From: a virus
Strand: one strand, 5' to 3'
DNA: 49,269 bases
Virus record (IMG/VR): IMGVR_UViG_3300002835_000298
Location: 1-49,269 of that record
Below the pieces are notes generated by a model. The model ran no database searches, was not told the origin of the DNA, and saw only the letters and a list, made by a program, of their open reading frames with translations. The translations under genes and the position numbers were made by a program. Of this stretch, positions 42,520 through 49,269 are shown one piece after another (position 1 is the stretch's first letter; every line of letters begins with the position of its first letter).

Positions 42520-45054
42520 TTAAAATCCAAAAAACTCACTAGCTTTAGCATCATTTTCATTAGGATAATCCCAATTCAAGACACTGTAAAAGTCTACCAA
42601 TTTACTCTTTAATTCTTGTTCATACATAGCCTCACGGTCTACATACTTGGTAATAAAATCCATGATTTGATCTGGATCAGTGCCATCAGCTTTCATGGCA
42701 ATACCTTCAATACCATATTCATTTTGTTTTAGATATACCCACTTGATCTTTTGACCATGTAGAATCTTTGGAACTGATTTGACCAAGTTCCATTTGACAA
42801 GTAAGTCATTGTAAGCCAAAGCAGCTTTAGCTTGAGCTGGAGTACCAGACAAAAACTTGAATGGTTGACGTTTGTTGTTGTCATAACTCTTGGTCTTGTC
42901 TTGACTCTCAAACTTAACGCTGGTGTTCTTAGCAATATCAACAATATTCAAGTTCTTGATATTTTCTTTGAAGTCCAAGATTTTTTGGTCAATAGTTTCT
43001 TTATCCGCCTTCTTTAATAGATCAATCAAGAACTCTTGCATGAATGAACGGAATTTAGCTGGAAATGATGTTCTAACAACGTCAATACCTTTAACTTCCA
43101 GTTCATCACACACTACACCACCTTTGTTGATGATGAATTGACAATAACGTTTCTTTGCCAACCAGAATGAAGTCTTAGCAATAACTTCTTGTTTAGCATC
43201 AAACCTATGTACTTGAACGTTGAACATACGGTCTGCCATGATATTGAACATTTGATTTACAAATGATTGAACTTCACCACAGACTTGTAAGATTGATTTG
43301 GTCATCTGTTCTTCATCTTTGAGATCAATCTCCGGCATTGTCTTTTGAATGATAGGTAGAGCGCTAGCAAAACAAGAATCGGTATCAGTGTAAATAAGAT
43401 AATCACCATCTTCTTTGAGTACATTTTTGTAATATTGGTTAATAGATTTACCGGCGGTTTTAATAATGTCAACACCAGTTAGTGTAACTGCTTCAGCATT
43501 GTCCTTATCATAAAAACGGAATACAGGTAGACCCAAGCAACCGTAAATACTGTTAAGCAAGATCTTTTGAATTTTTTGTCTGTTATCATAGAATTCATAT
43601 TTTTCCCATTCTTTTAAATCTGCATGTTTCTTAGCCAACTTTCTTAAATTTTTACGTTCATCAAACCACTTAACCAGAATGCTAGGTACAGTTCCCATAT
43701 CACCACTTGGTTCTGGTTTCTTATACAAGACACCGTTACTAGCAACACTCAGATTGTTTTCAGACAATAGTGATTTAAATTCATCCACAGTATATGGATT
43801 ACCACCAATGTATAAAGTAGTTACATTGTTTTTAACATATTCTTCTACATTCCAGTTTTCTACTTTACCTACTTTAGTCTCTGGACTGATGTTAAGACTG
43901 ATGATGATATTCGGATACATTGATGTAAGGTCCAAGTCAAACACCCAATCATAACGGCCGGGAATAGGATCTTTAACATAAGCACCTTCAAAACCTTCTT
44001 CATTTTGTTCCAACTGGTTTTCATATTCAGCTCGACCTTCCAATGATTTGTTAGGAGCAACTTGTTTCTTTCTACGTAGATAAATAAGAATAGCACCTTC
44101 CAAAAACCTAGAACTCATGCCAAAATTCTCATAACCTACGTGTCCAGTATGACAGATACCTCTAGCTAGATCAATAAACTGTAATTTTTTATCAAGAGCA
44201 ACAACGATCTTAACGTCATTCAAGTTATATTCAATGTATCTGTTAATATCATCTTTGTACAAATCATTCAAACTACCTTTGTAACTGATCTTTTCAATAT
44301 TAACAACCTTCTTGCCAATAGCACCTAGAGCATAACTTGGTTCATTCTTACCACTGAACTTCTTGTATAGAATCATATAATCCAAACAAGATACACCAGC
44401 AATAGTCATACGTTCCAAGAACTTGTTGAAATAACAAATACCAATTGAACTTAGACGTTTAGCATTGGTTTCACCAACAACACGTTTTGCACGGTTGTAC
44501 AAGTAAACCATATCAAATCCGTCAATGTTCCAACCAGTTACAATAGTAGGTTGAATTTCTTCCCATTTGGTGAAGAAGTGCATCAACAATGATTCTTCAT
44601 TGTCATATGACTTGATTTCAACGTTGTCATTGATACTGTCTTGAATCTTCATTTCCTTATCCAAGATGAATACGGTATATTGTTTTGTTGCATCATCATG
44701 AATAGCAATAGCTGTGATTTCCTTATCACCTTCTTCTACAACTGGAAATCCACCTTCAGAACTAACCTCAATGTCAATTGTGACTACACGGTGACCTTTT
44801 GATGGTTCATCACTGTCTTCATACGCATCAATTAGAATACGAGTTTCCATTGGAACGTCACTTTCAAACAATGATGGATCTCTTGGATTGAAGTTATAAA
44901 TCTTCTCCAACTTGTCACCATAGATTGAACGGTAAGTTCCGTTAGAACTCTTTCTGTATGCGTAGTTTCTGAATGGAAATGTTACATAACCCTTTTCATC
45001 ATCCCACAAATGTACTGTGTTTTCTTTTTTATCTACAAAGATGTTTTGATACAT
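42520..45054 (-). CDS. 43: Family B DNA polymerase (gp43-like)
   Basis: 844 residues from the ATG at 45054 (MYQNIFVDKKENTVHLW); the frame also offers an ATG 45 nt earlier inside the previous gene. Exonuclease motifs: ExoI VTIDIEVS (Asp94, Glu96), ExoII GWNIDGFDMVYL (Asn176, Asp181), ExoIII YNLND (Tyr276, Asp280). Polymerase motifs: A LDLTSMYPNIIIS (Asp375), B KIQKILLNSIYGCLG (Lys497, Asn501), C YTDTDS (555-560; Asp557, Asp559). All key residues are present, so both polymerising and proofreading activities are expected. Similar in size to T4 gp43 (898). Follows the 75-residue gene within the consensus-promoter transcript. Confidence 0.96.
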   Translation of the reverse strand: MYQNIFVDKKENTVHLWDDEKGYVTFPFRNYAYRKSSNGTYRSIYGDKLEKIYNFNPRDPSLFESDVPMETRILIDAYEDSDEPSKGHRVVTIDIEVSSEGGFPVVEEGDKEITAIAIHDDATKQYTVFILDKEMKIQDSINDNVEIKSYDNEESLLMHFFTKWEEIQPTIVTGWNIDGFDMVYLYNRAKRVVGETNAKRLSSIGICYFNKFLERMTIAGVSCLDYMILYKKFSGKNEPSYALGAIGKKVVNIEKISYKGSLNDLYKDDINRYIEYNLNDVKIVVALDKKLQFIDLARGICHTGHVGYENFGMSSRFLEGAILIYLRRKKQVAPNKSLEGRAEYENQLEQNEEGFEGAYVKDPIPGRYDWVFDLDLTSMYPNIIISLNISPETKVGKVENWNVEEYVKNNVTTLYIGGNPYTVDEFKSLLSENNLSVASNGVLYKKPEPSGDMGTVPSILVKWFDERKNLRKLAKKHADLKEWEKYEFYDNRQKIQKILLNSIYGCLGLPVFRFYDKDNAEAVTLTGVDIIKTAGKSINQYYKNVLKEDGDYLIYTDTDSCFASALPIIQKTMPEIDLKDEEQMTKSILQVCGEVQSFVNQMFNIMADRMFNVQVHRFDAKQEVIAKTSFWLAKKRYCQFIINKGGVVCDELEVKGIDVVRTSFPAKFRSFMQEFLIDLLKKADKETIDQKILDFKENIKNLNIVDIAKNTSVKFESQDKTKSYDNNKRQPFKFLSGTPAQAKAALAYNDLLVKWNLVKSVPKILHGQKIKWVYLKQNEYGIEGIAMKADGTDPDQIMDFITKYVDREAMYEQELKSKLVDFYSVLNWDYPNENDAKASEFFGF

Positions 45055-45058
45055 ATTT

Positions 45059-45286
45059 TTAATAACCCAACTTAGCTTTAAGTGAGTTGTATAGTTCAAT
45101 ATACTCTGGTTTTACGTACTTGTCAAACTGATTCACTCGTTGTTTTAGCTTTTCATCTTTAATAGCTGTGAATAATTCCACTTCCATTTGATAAGCGCTA
45201 ATAACAGGAGGAGTTGCTAAATTAACAATTCCCCAAAGCATTGCGGTTTCATCTTCAGTTAATGAATACAATTGTTCTAATCTCAT
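45059..45286 (-). CDS. Small leader gene of polymerase operon
   Basis: 75 residues (MRLEQLYSLTEDETAMLWGI...YIELYNSLKAKLGY), helical and soluble with no known domain. The ATG sits only 6 nt after the TATAAT of a consensus promoter, so its mRNA would begin at or within 1 nt of the AUG. It ends 4 nt before the polymerase ATG. Position between a very strong early promoter and the polymerase suggests a regulatory or polymerase-linked small protein; function unknown. Confidence 0.65.
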   Translation of the reverse strand: MRLEQLYSLTEDETAMLWGIVNLATPPVISAYQMEVELFTAIKDEKLKQRVNQFDKYVKPEYIELYNSLKAKLGY

Positions 45287-45292
45287 AATTCT

Positions 45293-45321
45293 ATTATAAC
45301 CTAATTTTTAAACACTGTCAA
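45293..45321 (-). promoter_or_regulatory. Perfect-consensus sigma-70 promoter for the polymerase operon
   Basis: Minus-strand TTGACA (45316-45321), a 17-nt spacer and TATAAT (45293-45298), 12/12 matches. The ATG at 45286 begins 6 nt after TATAAT, so transcription should start at about the A of AUG. The -35 overlaps the 3' end of the secreted-protein gene. Confidence 0.85.
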
Positions 45322-46052
45322 TTTAATTTAACACCAAATATATTTGCGTCATAGTTTATAAAAAGTACGTTATTAAGTTTATCAGTTAACACTTGAGTTT
45401 CTTTAACGTGTACTTCTTTTTCTGTATCTTCTACTTCTTTGATGCTGAAAGAGTTGCCTAAGTTACTTATAGTACCTTCTCTTGGAGACAATACTATTTG
45501 TGGTGTTATAACAAGGTAATCATCAGCTTTTAATTGTTTCTTTTTCTTTGACTTTGTATCTGAAACTGTTACATTACCTTCTACTACATATACATGAGTA
45601 TATTTAGCTCCAGATGTTACAAAAAATTTGGCGTTAGTAAATGTAATAAATCCAAGTGGAGTACCTATAGTAGTTTGACTTGGACATTTGCTTACGCAAT
45701 ATAGTACACCATCTACAGTAAAATTAAATGCGGATTCTTTTAATTTAACTATTTCAGGTAATTTGAATGTATTATTGTATTCAATTGGTGTTTGGTTGAA
45801 ATATACACTGGTAGATTCTTTTTGATATACAGCAATTTTATGTGGAAATACATAAGAAGTAGTTTGATTTGTACCAGCTACAACACTAAGACCATTTGTT
45901 AGTGTATATGTGTTACCAACAGTAGTAGACAACACACTTAATTTTCCACCAACTACTTCTGATAACTCAGTTTTTTCTGTGGAATCATAAAGAAACAAAC
46001 TGTTTGCGTTAACAGACAACACCATTAATAATGAGAGTAATAGATTTTTCAT
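45318..46052 (-). CDS. Secreted FecR-domain-like protein
   Basis: 244 residues from the ATG at 46052 (MKNLLLSLLMVLSVNANS), chosen over an ATG at 46085 because it gives a proper signal peptide (about 1-17, likely cut after VNA) and fits the CTATTTAT box 5 nt upstream. After that come beta-rich segments, one Cys pair (YCVSKC), and a FecR-like pattern near 145-190 (GFITFTNAKFFVTSGAKYTH, then VYVVEGNVTVSD and QLKADDYLVITP). FecR-type domains act in the periplasm, often in signalling; here there is no TM or anti-sigma part. Periplasmic location is likely; the role is unknown. Confidence 0.68.
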   Translation of the reverse strand: MKNLLLSLLMVLSVNANSLFLYDSTEKTELSEVVGGKLSVLSTTVGNTYTLTNGLSVVAGTNQTTSYVFPHKIAVYQKESTSVYFNQTPIEYNNTFKLPEIVKLKESAFNFTVDGVLYCVSKCPSQTTIGTPLGFITFTNAKFFVTSGAKYTHVYVVEGNVTVSDTKSKKKKQLKADDYLVITPQIVLSPREGTISNLGNSFSIKEVEDTEKEVHVKETQVLTDKLNNVLFINYDANIFGVKLN

Positions 46053-46057
46053 ATTCA

Positions 46058-46065
46058 ATAAATAG
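46058..46065 (-). promoter_or_regulatory. CTATTTAT box before secreted-protein gene
   Basis: Minus-strand CTATTTAT followed 5 nt later by the ATG at 46052; divergent from the sigma-70-type promoter of the nuclease gene. Confidence 0.4.
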
Positions 46066-46075
46066 TTGTTATAGA

Positions 46076-46104
46076 TTGACTTCATATATTTTATAAGTTA
46101 TTCT
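46076..46104 (+). promoter_or_regulatory. Sigma-70-type promoter abutting nuclease gene
   Basis: TTGACT (46076-46081), a 17-nt spacer and TATTCT (46099-46104), ending 6 nt before the ATG at 46111. Matches 5/6 and 4/6; the predicted start coincides with the A of AUG. Confidence 0.55.
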
Positions 46105-46110
46105 ATTCAA

Positions 46111-47019
46111 ATGGATGTACAAGAAATAAAAAAGAAGCGGGTAAGTTTCAGCCAATATTCAATGTGGATGAAATGTCCCTACAGTTGGAAACTTAACTAT
46201 CTGGAAGGTAAAAGAATCTATGACGCAAGTTTAAACATATTCTTTGGTACCGCAATCCATCATTCTGTTCAAACATTCTTACAATCACTATACACTGAAT
46301 CAGTTGAGAAGGCTGATAGTATCAATGTATTTGAATTGTTCAAAGTTAAGTTTGAGGAAGAAATCCAGAAAGAAAAGAGTAAACCAGGTAGTAAATTTAC
46401 CTATACAGATGATGAATACACTGAGTTTGTATTTGACGGTGAAGATATCTTAAAGACATTTCTTAGTACAAAGAACCGTCTCAAATACTTTCCTTCTCAG
46501 AAATATGAGTTTATTGGTGTGGAAATTCCATTGGATCTACCAATTAAGAATAACGTAGAGTTTATTGCTTACGTTGACTTGGTTCTTAAAGATAAAGAAA
46601 CTGGTAAGTATAAGATTTATGACTTTAAGACTAGTTCTAATGGATGGAATAAGTATCAAAAGGAAGATCCAGCCAAGTTTAGTCAGATCTTGCTATATAA
46701 AGCATTTTATGCAAAGAAGTTCAACGTTGATTTGAATCACATTGAAGTAGAATTCTTTATCTTAAAGAGAAAACTATATGAAGCTGTAGACTTTCCTCAA
46801 AGTCGTATTCAAATCTATGAACCCATGCACAATAAACAAGCAATTGCATCTACTCTAGGTGACTTTGCAACATTTGTTACTGAGTGTTTTACCGTTGAAG
46901 GTGATTACAATGTAAATGGTTCATATCCAAAGATTCCTGGTAAAGCTAAGAAGAATTGTAAGTATTGTCAACATCACAAGGTTAATTGTAATGGCAAAGC
47001 AGATAAATTGTTAGATTAA
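46111..47019 (+). CDS. Cas4/RecB-like PD-(D/E)XK nuclease with Fe-S-type cysteines
   Basis: 302 residues. The N-terminal Cys22 lies in MWMKCPYSWKLNYLEG, followed by FFGTAIHHSV (His50). The nuclease core is FIAYVDLVLKDKETGKYKIY then DFKTS (Asp156, Asp171, Lys173), with the Q motif FSQILLYKAF (Gln192). The C-terminus has CKYCQHHKVNC (Cys283, 286, 293), so four cysteines could bind a 4Fe-4S cluster as in Cas4 and AddB. It probably acts as a 5'-exonuclease on DNA ends during recombination or replication. No cas genes are near. Its promoter abuts the ATG. Confidence 0.85.
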   Translation: MDVQEIKKKRVSFSQYSMWMKCPYSWKLNYLEGKRIYDASLNIFFGTAIHHSVQTFLQSLYTESVEKADSINVFELFKVKFEEEIQKEKSKPGSKFTYTDDEYTEFVFDGEDILKTFLSTKNRLKYFPSQKYEFIGVEIPLDLPIKNNVEFIAYVDLVLKDKETGKYKIYDFKTSSNGWNKYQKEDPAKFSQILLYKAFYAKKFNVDLNHIEVEFFILKRKLYEAVDFPQSRIQIYEPMHNKQAIASTLGDFATFVTECFTVEGDYNVNGSYPKIPGKAKKNCKYCQHHKVNCNGKADKLLD

Positions 47020-47039
47020 AATAAATCTACCTTAACTGC

Positions 47040-47065
47040 CGTATATATGTATATACGTATATATG
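47040..47065. promoter_or_regulatory. Candidate operator over start codon of RHH-like gene
   Basis: The 10-bp direct repeat CGTATATATG at 47040-47049 and 47056-47065 is spaced by TATATA (16-bp period). A 14-bp perfect palindrome TATATACGTATATA lies at 47050-47063, with the second repeat ending on the ATG. Ribbon-helix-helix regulators often bind tandem direct or inverted sites. Confidence 0.5.
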
Positions 47066-47287
47066 AAAAGCAGTGTTACAACCGTAAAGGTAGATAATGG
47101 TTTATATGAGTCATTTAAGATTCAAAACGTTAAATCCAAGTTTCATTTGCAAGATCTAGTGAATAGAGCAATGTATTTGTATTTGAATGACAGAGAATTT
47201 AAAGACAGATTATATAATTTCAGCATTCCAGTTTTAAGTGAAGAGGCACAAGTTACCAAATTAAGTATTACTGGATCTAAAAACTAA
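47063..47287 (+). CDS. Ribbon-helix-helix-like small regulator
   Basis: 74 residues. The segment VTTVKVDNGLYESFKIQNVK is a short beta strand followed by helix 1, and FHLQDLVNRAMYLYLND fits helix 2 of the ribbon-helix-helix fold, in which a dimer reads DNA with its strands. The fold is an inference from pattern, since these proteins are very divergent. The start is embedded in an inverted and direct repeat that would suit autoregulation. It lies 6 nt before the split glycosyltransferase genes. Confidence 0.55.
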   Translation: MKSSVTTVKVDNGLYESFKIQNVKSKFHLQDLVNRAMYLYLNDREFKDRLYNFSIPVLSEEAQVTKLSITGSKN

Positions 47288-47293
47288 CAATTT

Positions 47294-47824
47294 ATGAAGA
47301 AAAAGAAAATATTATTACTATCAGATGATTTAAGAATGCATAGTGGTATTGCAACTATGTCTAGAGAATTGGCCTTGGGTACAGTTCATCACTATGATTG
47401 GGTTCAAATTGCAGGTGCAATCAAACATCCAGAAGCAGGTAAAATTGTTGACTTAAATCAAGCAACAAGAGATTTGACAAAAGTACCAGATGCAAATATC
47501 AAATTGTATCCTACTGATGGTTATGGAAATGACCAAGTGTTATTTTCTATTATGCAAATTGAAAAGCCTGATGCAATTATGCATTTTACTGATCCTAGAT
47601 TCTGGGGATGGTTATATGCTATTGAAAAACAAGTTAGAGCCAAAGTACCACTGACATATCTTCATATTTGGGATGATTTGCCATATCCAATGTGGAACAG
47701 ACCATTTTATCAGAGTTGTGACGCATTGTTTGCTATTAGTAAACAATCAAATAATATTGCTAAACACGTATTGGGAGCAGAAAACTGTTTCTCATTAAAT
47801 GAAGTAGAAAACCAAACAGTTTAA
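47294..47824 (+). CDS. GT-B glycosyltransferase, N-terminal half (split gene)
   Basis: 176 residues. KKILLLSDDLRMHSGIATMS (glycine-rich acceptor loop) and YDWVQIAGAIKHPEAGKIVD, RFWGWLYAIEKQV and YLHIWDDLPYPMWNRPFYQS then FAISKQSNNI form only the N-terminal Rossmann domain of a GT4-like enzyme. The C-terminal domain is in the next frame (+1), starting 8 nt after the stop. The reading ends GTT TAA, and shifting by one base at GTT T AAT would join NQTV to NKVMPFKNKK without a gap. It may be a true split, a frameshift mutation or error, or a programmed shift. Confidence 0.75.
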   Translation: MKKKKILLLSDDLRMHSGIATMSRELALGTVHHYDWVQIAGAIKHPEAGKIVDLNQATRDLTKVPDANIKLYPTDGYGNDQVLFSIMQIEKPDAIMHFTDPRFWGWLYAIEKQVRAKVPLTYLHIWDDLPYPMWNRPFYQSCDALFAISKQSNNIAKHVLGAENCFSLNEVENQTV

Positions 47825-47831
47825 TAAAGTT

Positions 47832-48818
47832 ATGCCATTTAAAAATAAAAAACATTTATTACATTTAGTTCCTCACGGTATCAACAGTGATGTATTTATA
47901 CCACTAGCTGCGGATCATAAGTTGATCAAAGAAAAGAAAAAGCAACTATTTGGTGATAAACAATATGACTTTGTATTATTCTACAACAGTCGTAACGTTC
48001 AACGTAAAAAGACAAGTAACGCAGTATTAGCTTTTAGAGCATTCTGTGACAATCTAACACCAGAACAAGCTGCTAAGTGTGTATTGGTATTACATACAGA
48101 AAAAGTACAAGACGCAGGTACAGACTTACCAGAAGTAATTACTGCTCTGTGTCCAAATTATGACGTAGTATTTGTTGAACATAAGATTAGTCCAGAAGAA
48201 ATGTGTGCAATGTACAATATTGCAGATGTTACAATTCTAATCAGTTCCAATGAAGGATTTGGATTGAGTATTGCTGAATCAATTATGTGTGGTACTCCAG
48301 TAATTACTACGGTAACTGGAGGGTTACAAGATCAAATTGGTCAAGTAGATAATGAAGGCAAACCATTTGAATTTACCCTTGAATTTGGCACTAATAGTAC
48401 TGGAAAATATAGAAATCATGGTGTGTGGGCTAAGCCAATTTGGCCCGCAGTTAAAACAATTCAAGGAAGTGTACCAACTCCATATATCTTTGATGATGTA
48501 TGTACATGGGAAGAAGCTGCTGAAGCAATCATGTATTGGTATCTAATGACACCAGAACAACGTGAAAAGTGTGGTTTGGAAGGTCGTAGATGGGCAATGA
48601 ATGAAGGTGGTATTAATGCCAAGAATATGTGTAATCAATTTATCAAGGCAATGGATTATACTATTAATAACTTTATTCCAGAACCTGGATTTTCTATTCA
48701 TACAACATCTGATTGTGTTGGTAATTCACAACCACATAATACATTTGGTGTAGAAGTTCCTAAGATTAACATTGACAAATTAAAATCAGAAATTGATACT
48801 ACACTATCTAAACTATGA
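47832..48818 (+). CDS. GT-B glycosyltransferase, C-terminal half (GT4-like)
   Basis: 328 residues. HLLHLVPHGINSDVFIPLAA is the usual inter-domain linker of GT4 enzymes, preceding the C-terminal domain (FVLFYNSRNVQRKKTSNAV, VLVLHTEKVQDAGTDLPE, then SSNEGFGLSIAESIMCGTPV, the E-x7-E donor site, and VTGGLQDQIG). The long C-terminal tail (EEAAEAIMYWYLMTPEQREK) is helical. Since the acceptor domain lies in the preceding frame, this half alone would be unlikely to be active. It ends in a 4-nt ATGA overlap with dut. Confidence 0.78.
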   Translation: MPFKNKKHLLHLVPHGINSDVFIPLAADHKLIKEKKKQLFGDKQYDFVLFYNSRNVQRKKTSNAVLAFRAFCDNLTPEQAAKCVLVLHTEKVQDAGTDLPEVITALCPNYDVVFVEHKISPEEMCAMYNIADVTILISSNEGFGLSIAESIMCGTPVITTVTGGLQDQIGQVDNEGKPFEFTLEFGTNSTGKYRNHGVWAKPIWPAVKTIQGSVPTPYIFDDVCTWEEAAEAIMYWYLMTPEQREKCGLEGRRWAMNEGGINAKNMCNQFIKAMDYTINNFIPEPGFSIHTTSDCVGNSQPHNTFGVEVPKINIDKLKSEIDTTLSKL

Positions 48819-49269
48819 AGATTCAAGTATTAAAGAATGAGACATATCAGTCTACAGACAATCTACCCAAGAAAGGTACTGATAGAGCTACTGGATTTGA
48901 TGTAATTGTTACAAGTGTTCCAGAAATTGTTGGTGATCAGTATGAAAATGGATCATACAAACGTATTGACTACATTCAATACAAGACCAATCTTAAATTG
49001 GCAGTTCAAAAAGATCGTCAATTCAGTAACTTTGGTTATACTGATTTGGATTATGATATTCTAGCATTTCCTCGTAGTAGTGTTAGTAAGTATAATTTGG
49101 TATTAGCCAACTGTATTGGATTGATTGACGCAGATTATCGTGGTGAAGTATTACTTCGTTTCAAGTATATCTGGCAACCAGAAGATTATAGAATTAGAAC
49201 AGATAATCTATTGGAAGGATATGTTAACTTTAATAAACTCTATAATAAGGGTGATAAAGTTTGTCAACT
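48815..49269 (+). CDS. dut: dUTPase (trimeric type, partial at window edge)
   Basis: 151 codons visible from the ATG at 48815 (MKIQVLKNETYQSTDNLPKK), overlapping the previous stop by 4 nt; the 3' end is outside the window. Motif 1 ATGFDV (25-30), motif 2 FPRSSVSKYNLVL (85-97), motif 3 ANCIGLIDADYRGEV (98-112) and the start of motif 4 KGDKVCQ at the end are all present. It hydrolyses dUTP to dUMP and pyrophosphate, supplying thymidylate synthesis and keeping uracil out of DNA. It carries an insertion of about 20 residues after motif 1 and another after motif 3. Confidence 0.9.
   Translation, partial: MKIQVLKNETYQSTDNLPKKGTDRATGFDVIVTSVPEIVGDQYENGSYKRIDYIQYKTNLKLAVQKDRQFSNFGYTDLDYDILAFPRSSVSKYNLVLANCIGLIDADYRGEVLLRFKYIWQPEDYRIRTDNLLEGYVNFNKLYNKGDKVCQ

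Noticed and set aside
1-49269. tRNA genes, CRISPR arrays, integrase or attachment sites
   Set aside because: Intergenic gaps are short and none shows a cloverleaf, spaced repeats or att-like cores; no recombinase gene is present.

Overview
This 49-kb window is AT-rich, almost fully coding, and reads as part of a large tailed (probably T4-like, myovirus-type) bacteriophage genome. The evidence is a family B DNA polymerase, a gp45-type sliding clamp, a gp44-type clamp loader and a dUTPase at one end, and giant tail-fibre-like proteins plus virion-associated DUF proteins in the rest. A Gram-negative host is inferred. The phage encodes a lipoprotein with a lipobox, many LPS/capsule-type sugar enzymes, and several good TTGACA/TATAAT-type promoters, which fit a proteobacterial-style sigma-70 better than Bacteroidota promoters. 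No integrase, tRNA, CRISPR array or reverse transcriptase was seen. No gene-free stretch exceeds 300 bases.

Layout. 1-1.3 kb (minus): a lipoprotein with a distal membrane segment (possible unimolecular spanin) and a basic Cys-containing DUF protein. 1.35-19.6 kb (plus): a virion/adhesin operon with a small protein, a repeat fibre, two 1.6-1.7 kb-residue fibres built from a GSSGTSG stalk and GNVGIGT-type repeats, four LamG-type lectin proteins (one with a glycine-rich insertion, one with a nested LamG) and a fibre-assembly-type protein. 19.7-20.8 kb: a sulfotransferase, a small unknown and a terminator. 20.9-23.3 kb: two glycosyltransferases and an FkbM methyltransferase. 23.4-28.3 kb: a short fibre gene, then a minus-strand group of four, including a SleB-type hydrolase with virion-like modules and a DUF5661-like protein interrupted by a 240-residue intein. 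28.4-38.7 kb: a 12-gene sugar island (GT9-, GT25-, GT32- and GT4-like transferases, methyltransferases, a second sulfotransferase, two multidomain fusions). 38.7-40.3 kb: small accessory genes. 40.3-45.3 kb (minus): the replication core. 45.3-49.3 kb: a secreted FecR-like protein, a Cas4-like nuclease, an RHH-like regulator with a start-site operator, a glycosyltransferase split over two frames, and dut (truncated by the window edge).

Two promoter classes appear to divide the genome. Sigma-70-type promoters sit directly against start codons of replication and accessory genes. A recurrent (A/C)TATTTAT box lies 4-13 nt before start codons of virion and late-type genes. In both classes the spacing predicts leaderless or near-leaderless mRNAs, and few starts have a clear Shine-Dalgarno sequence. 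The sugar enzymes and sulfotransferases probably alter host surface glycans or decorate phage structures; the sequence does not decide which.

The most notable features are the intein in a conserved virion-protein motif, the module insertions at one fixed site of the LamG fold, the promoter-bearing repeat bounding part of the sugar island, and the abutted promoters. All function statements rest on reading motifs by eye; no database search was run.
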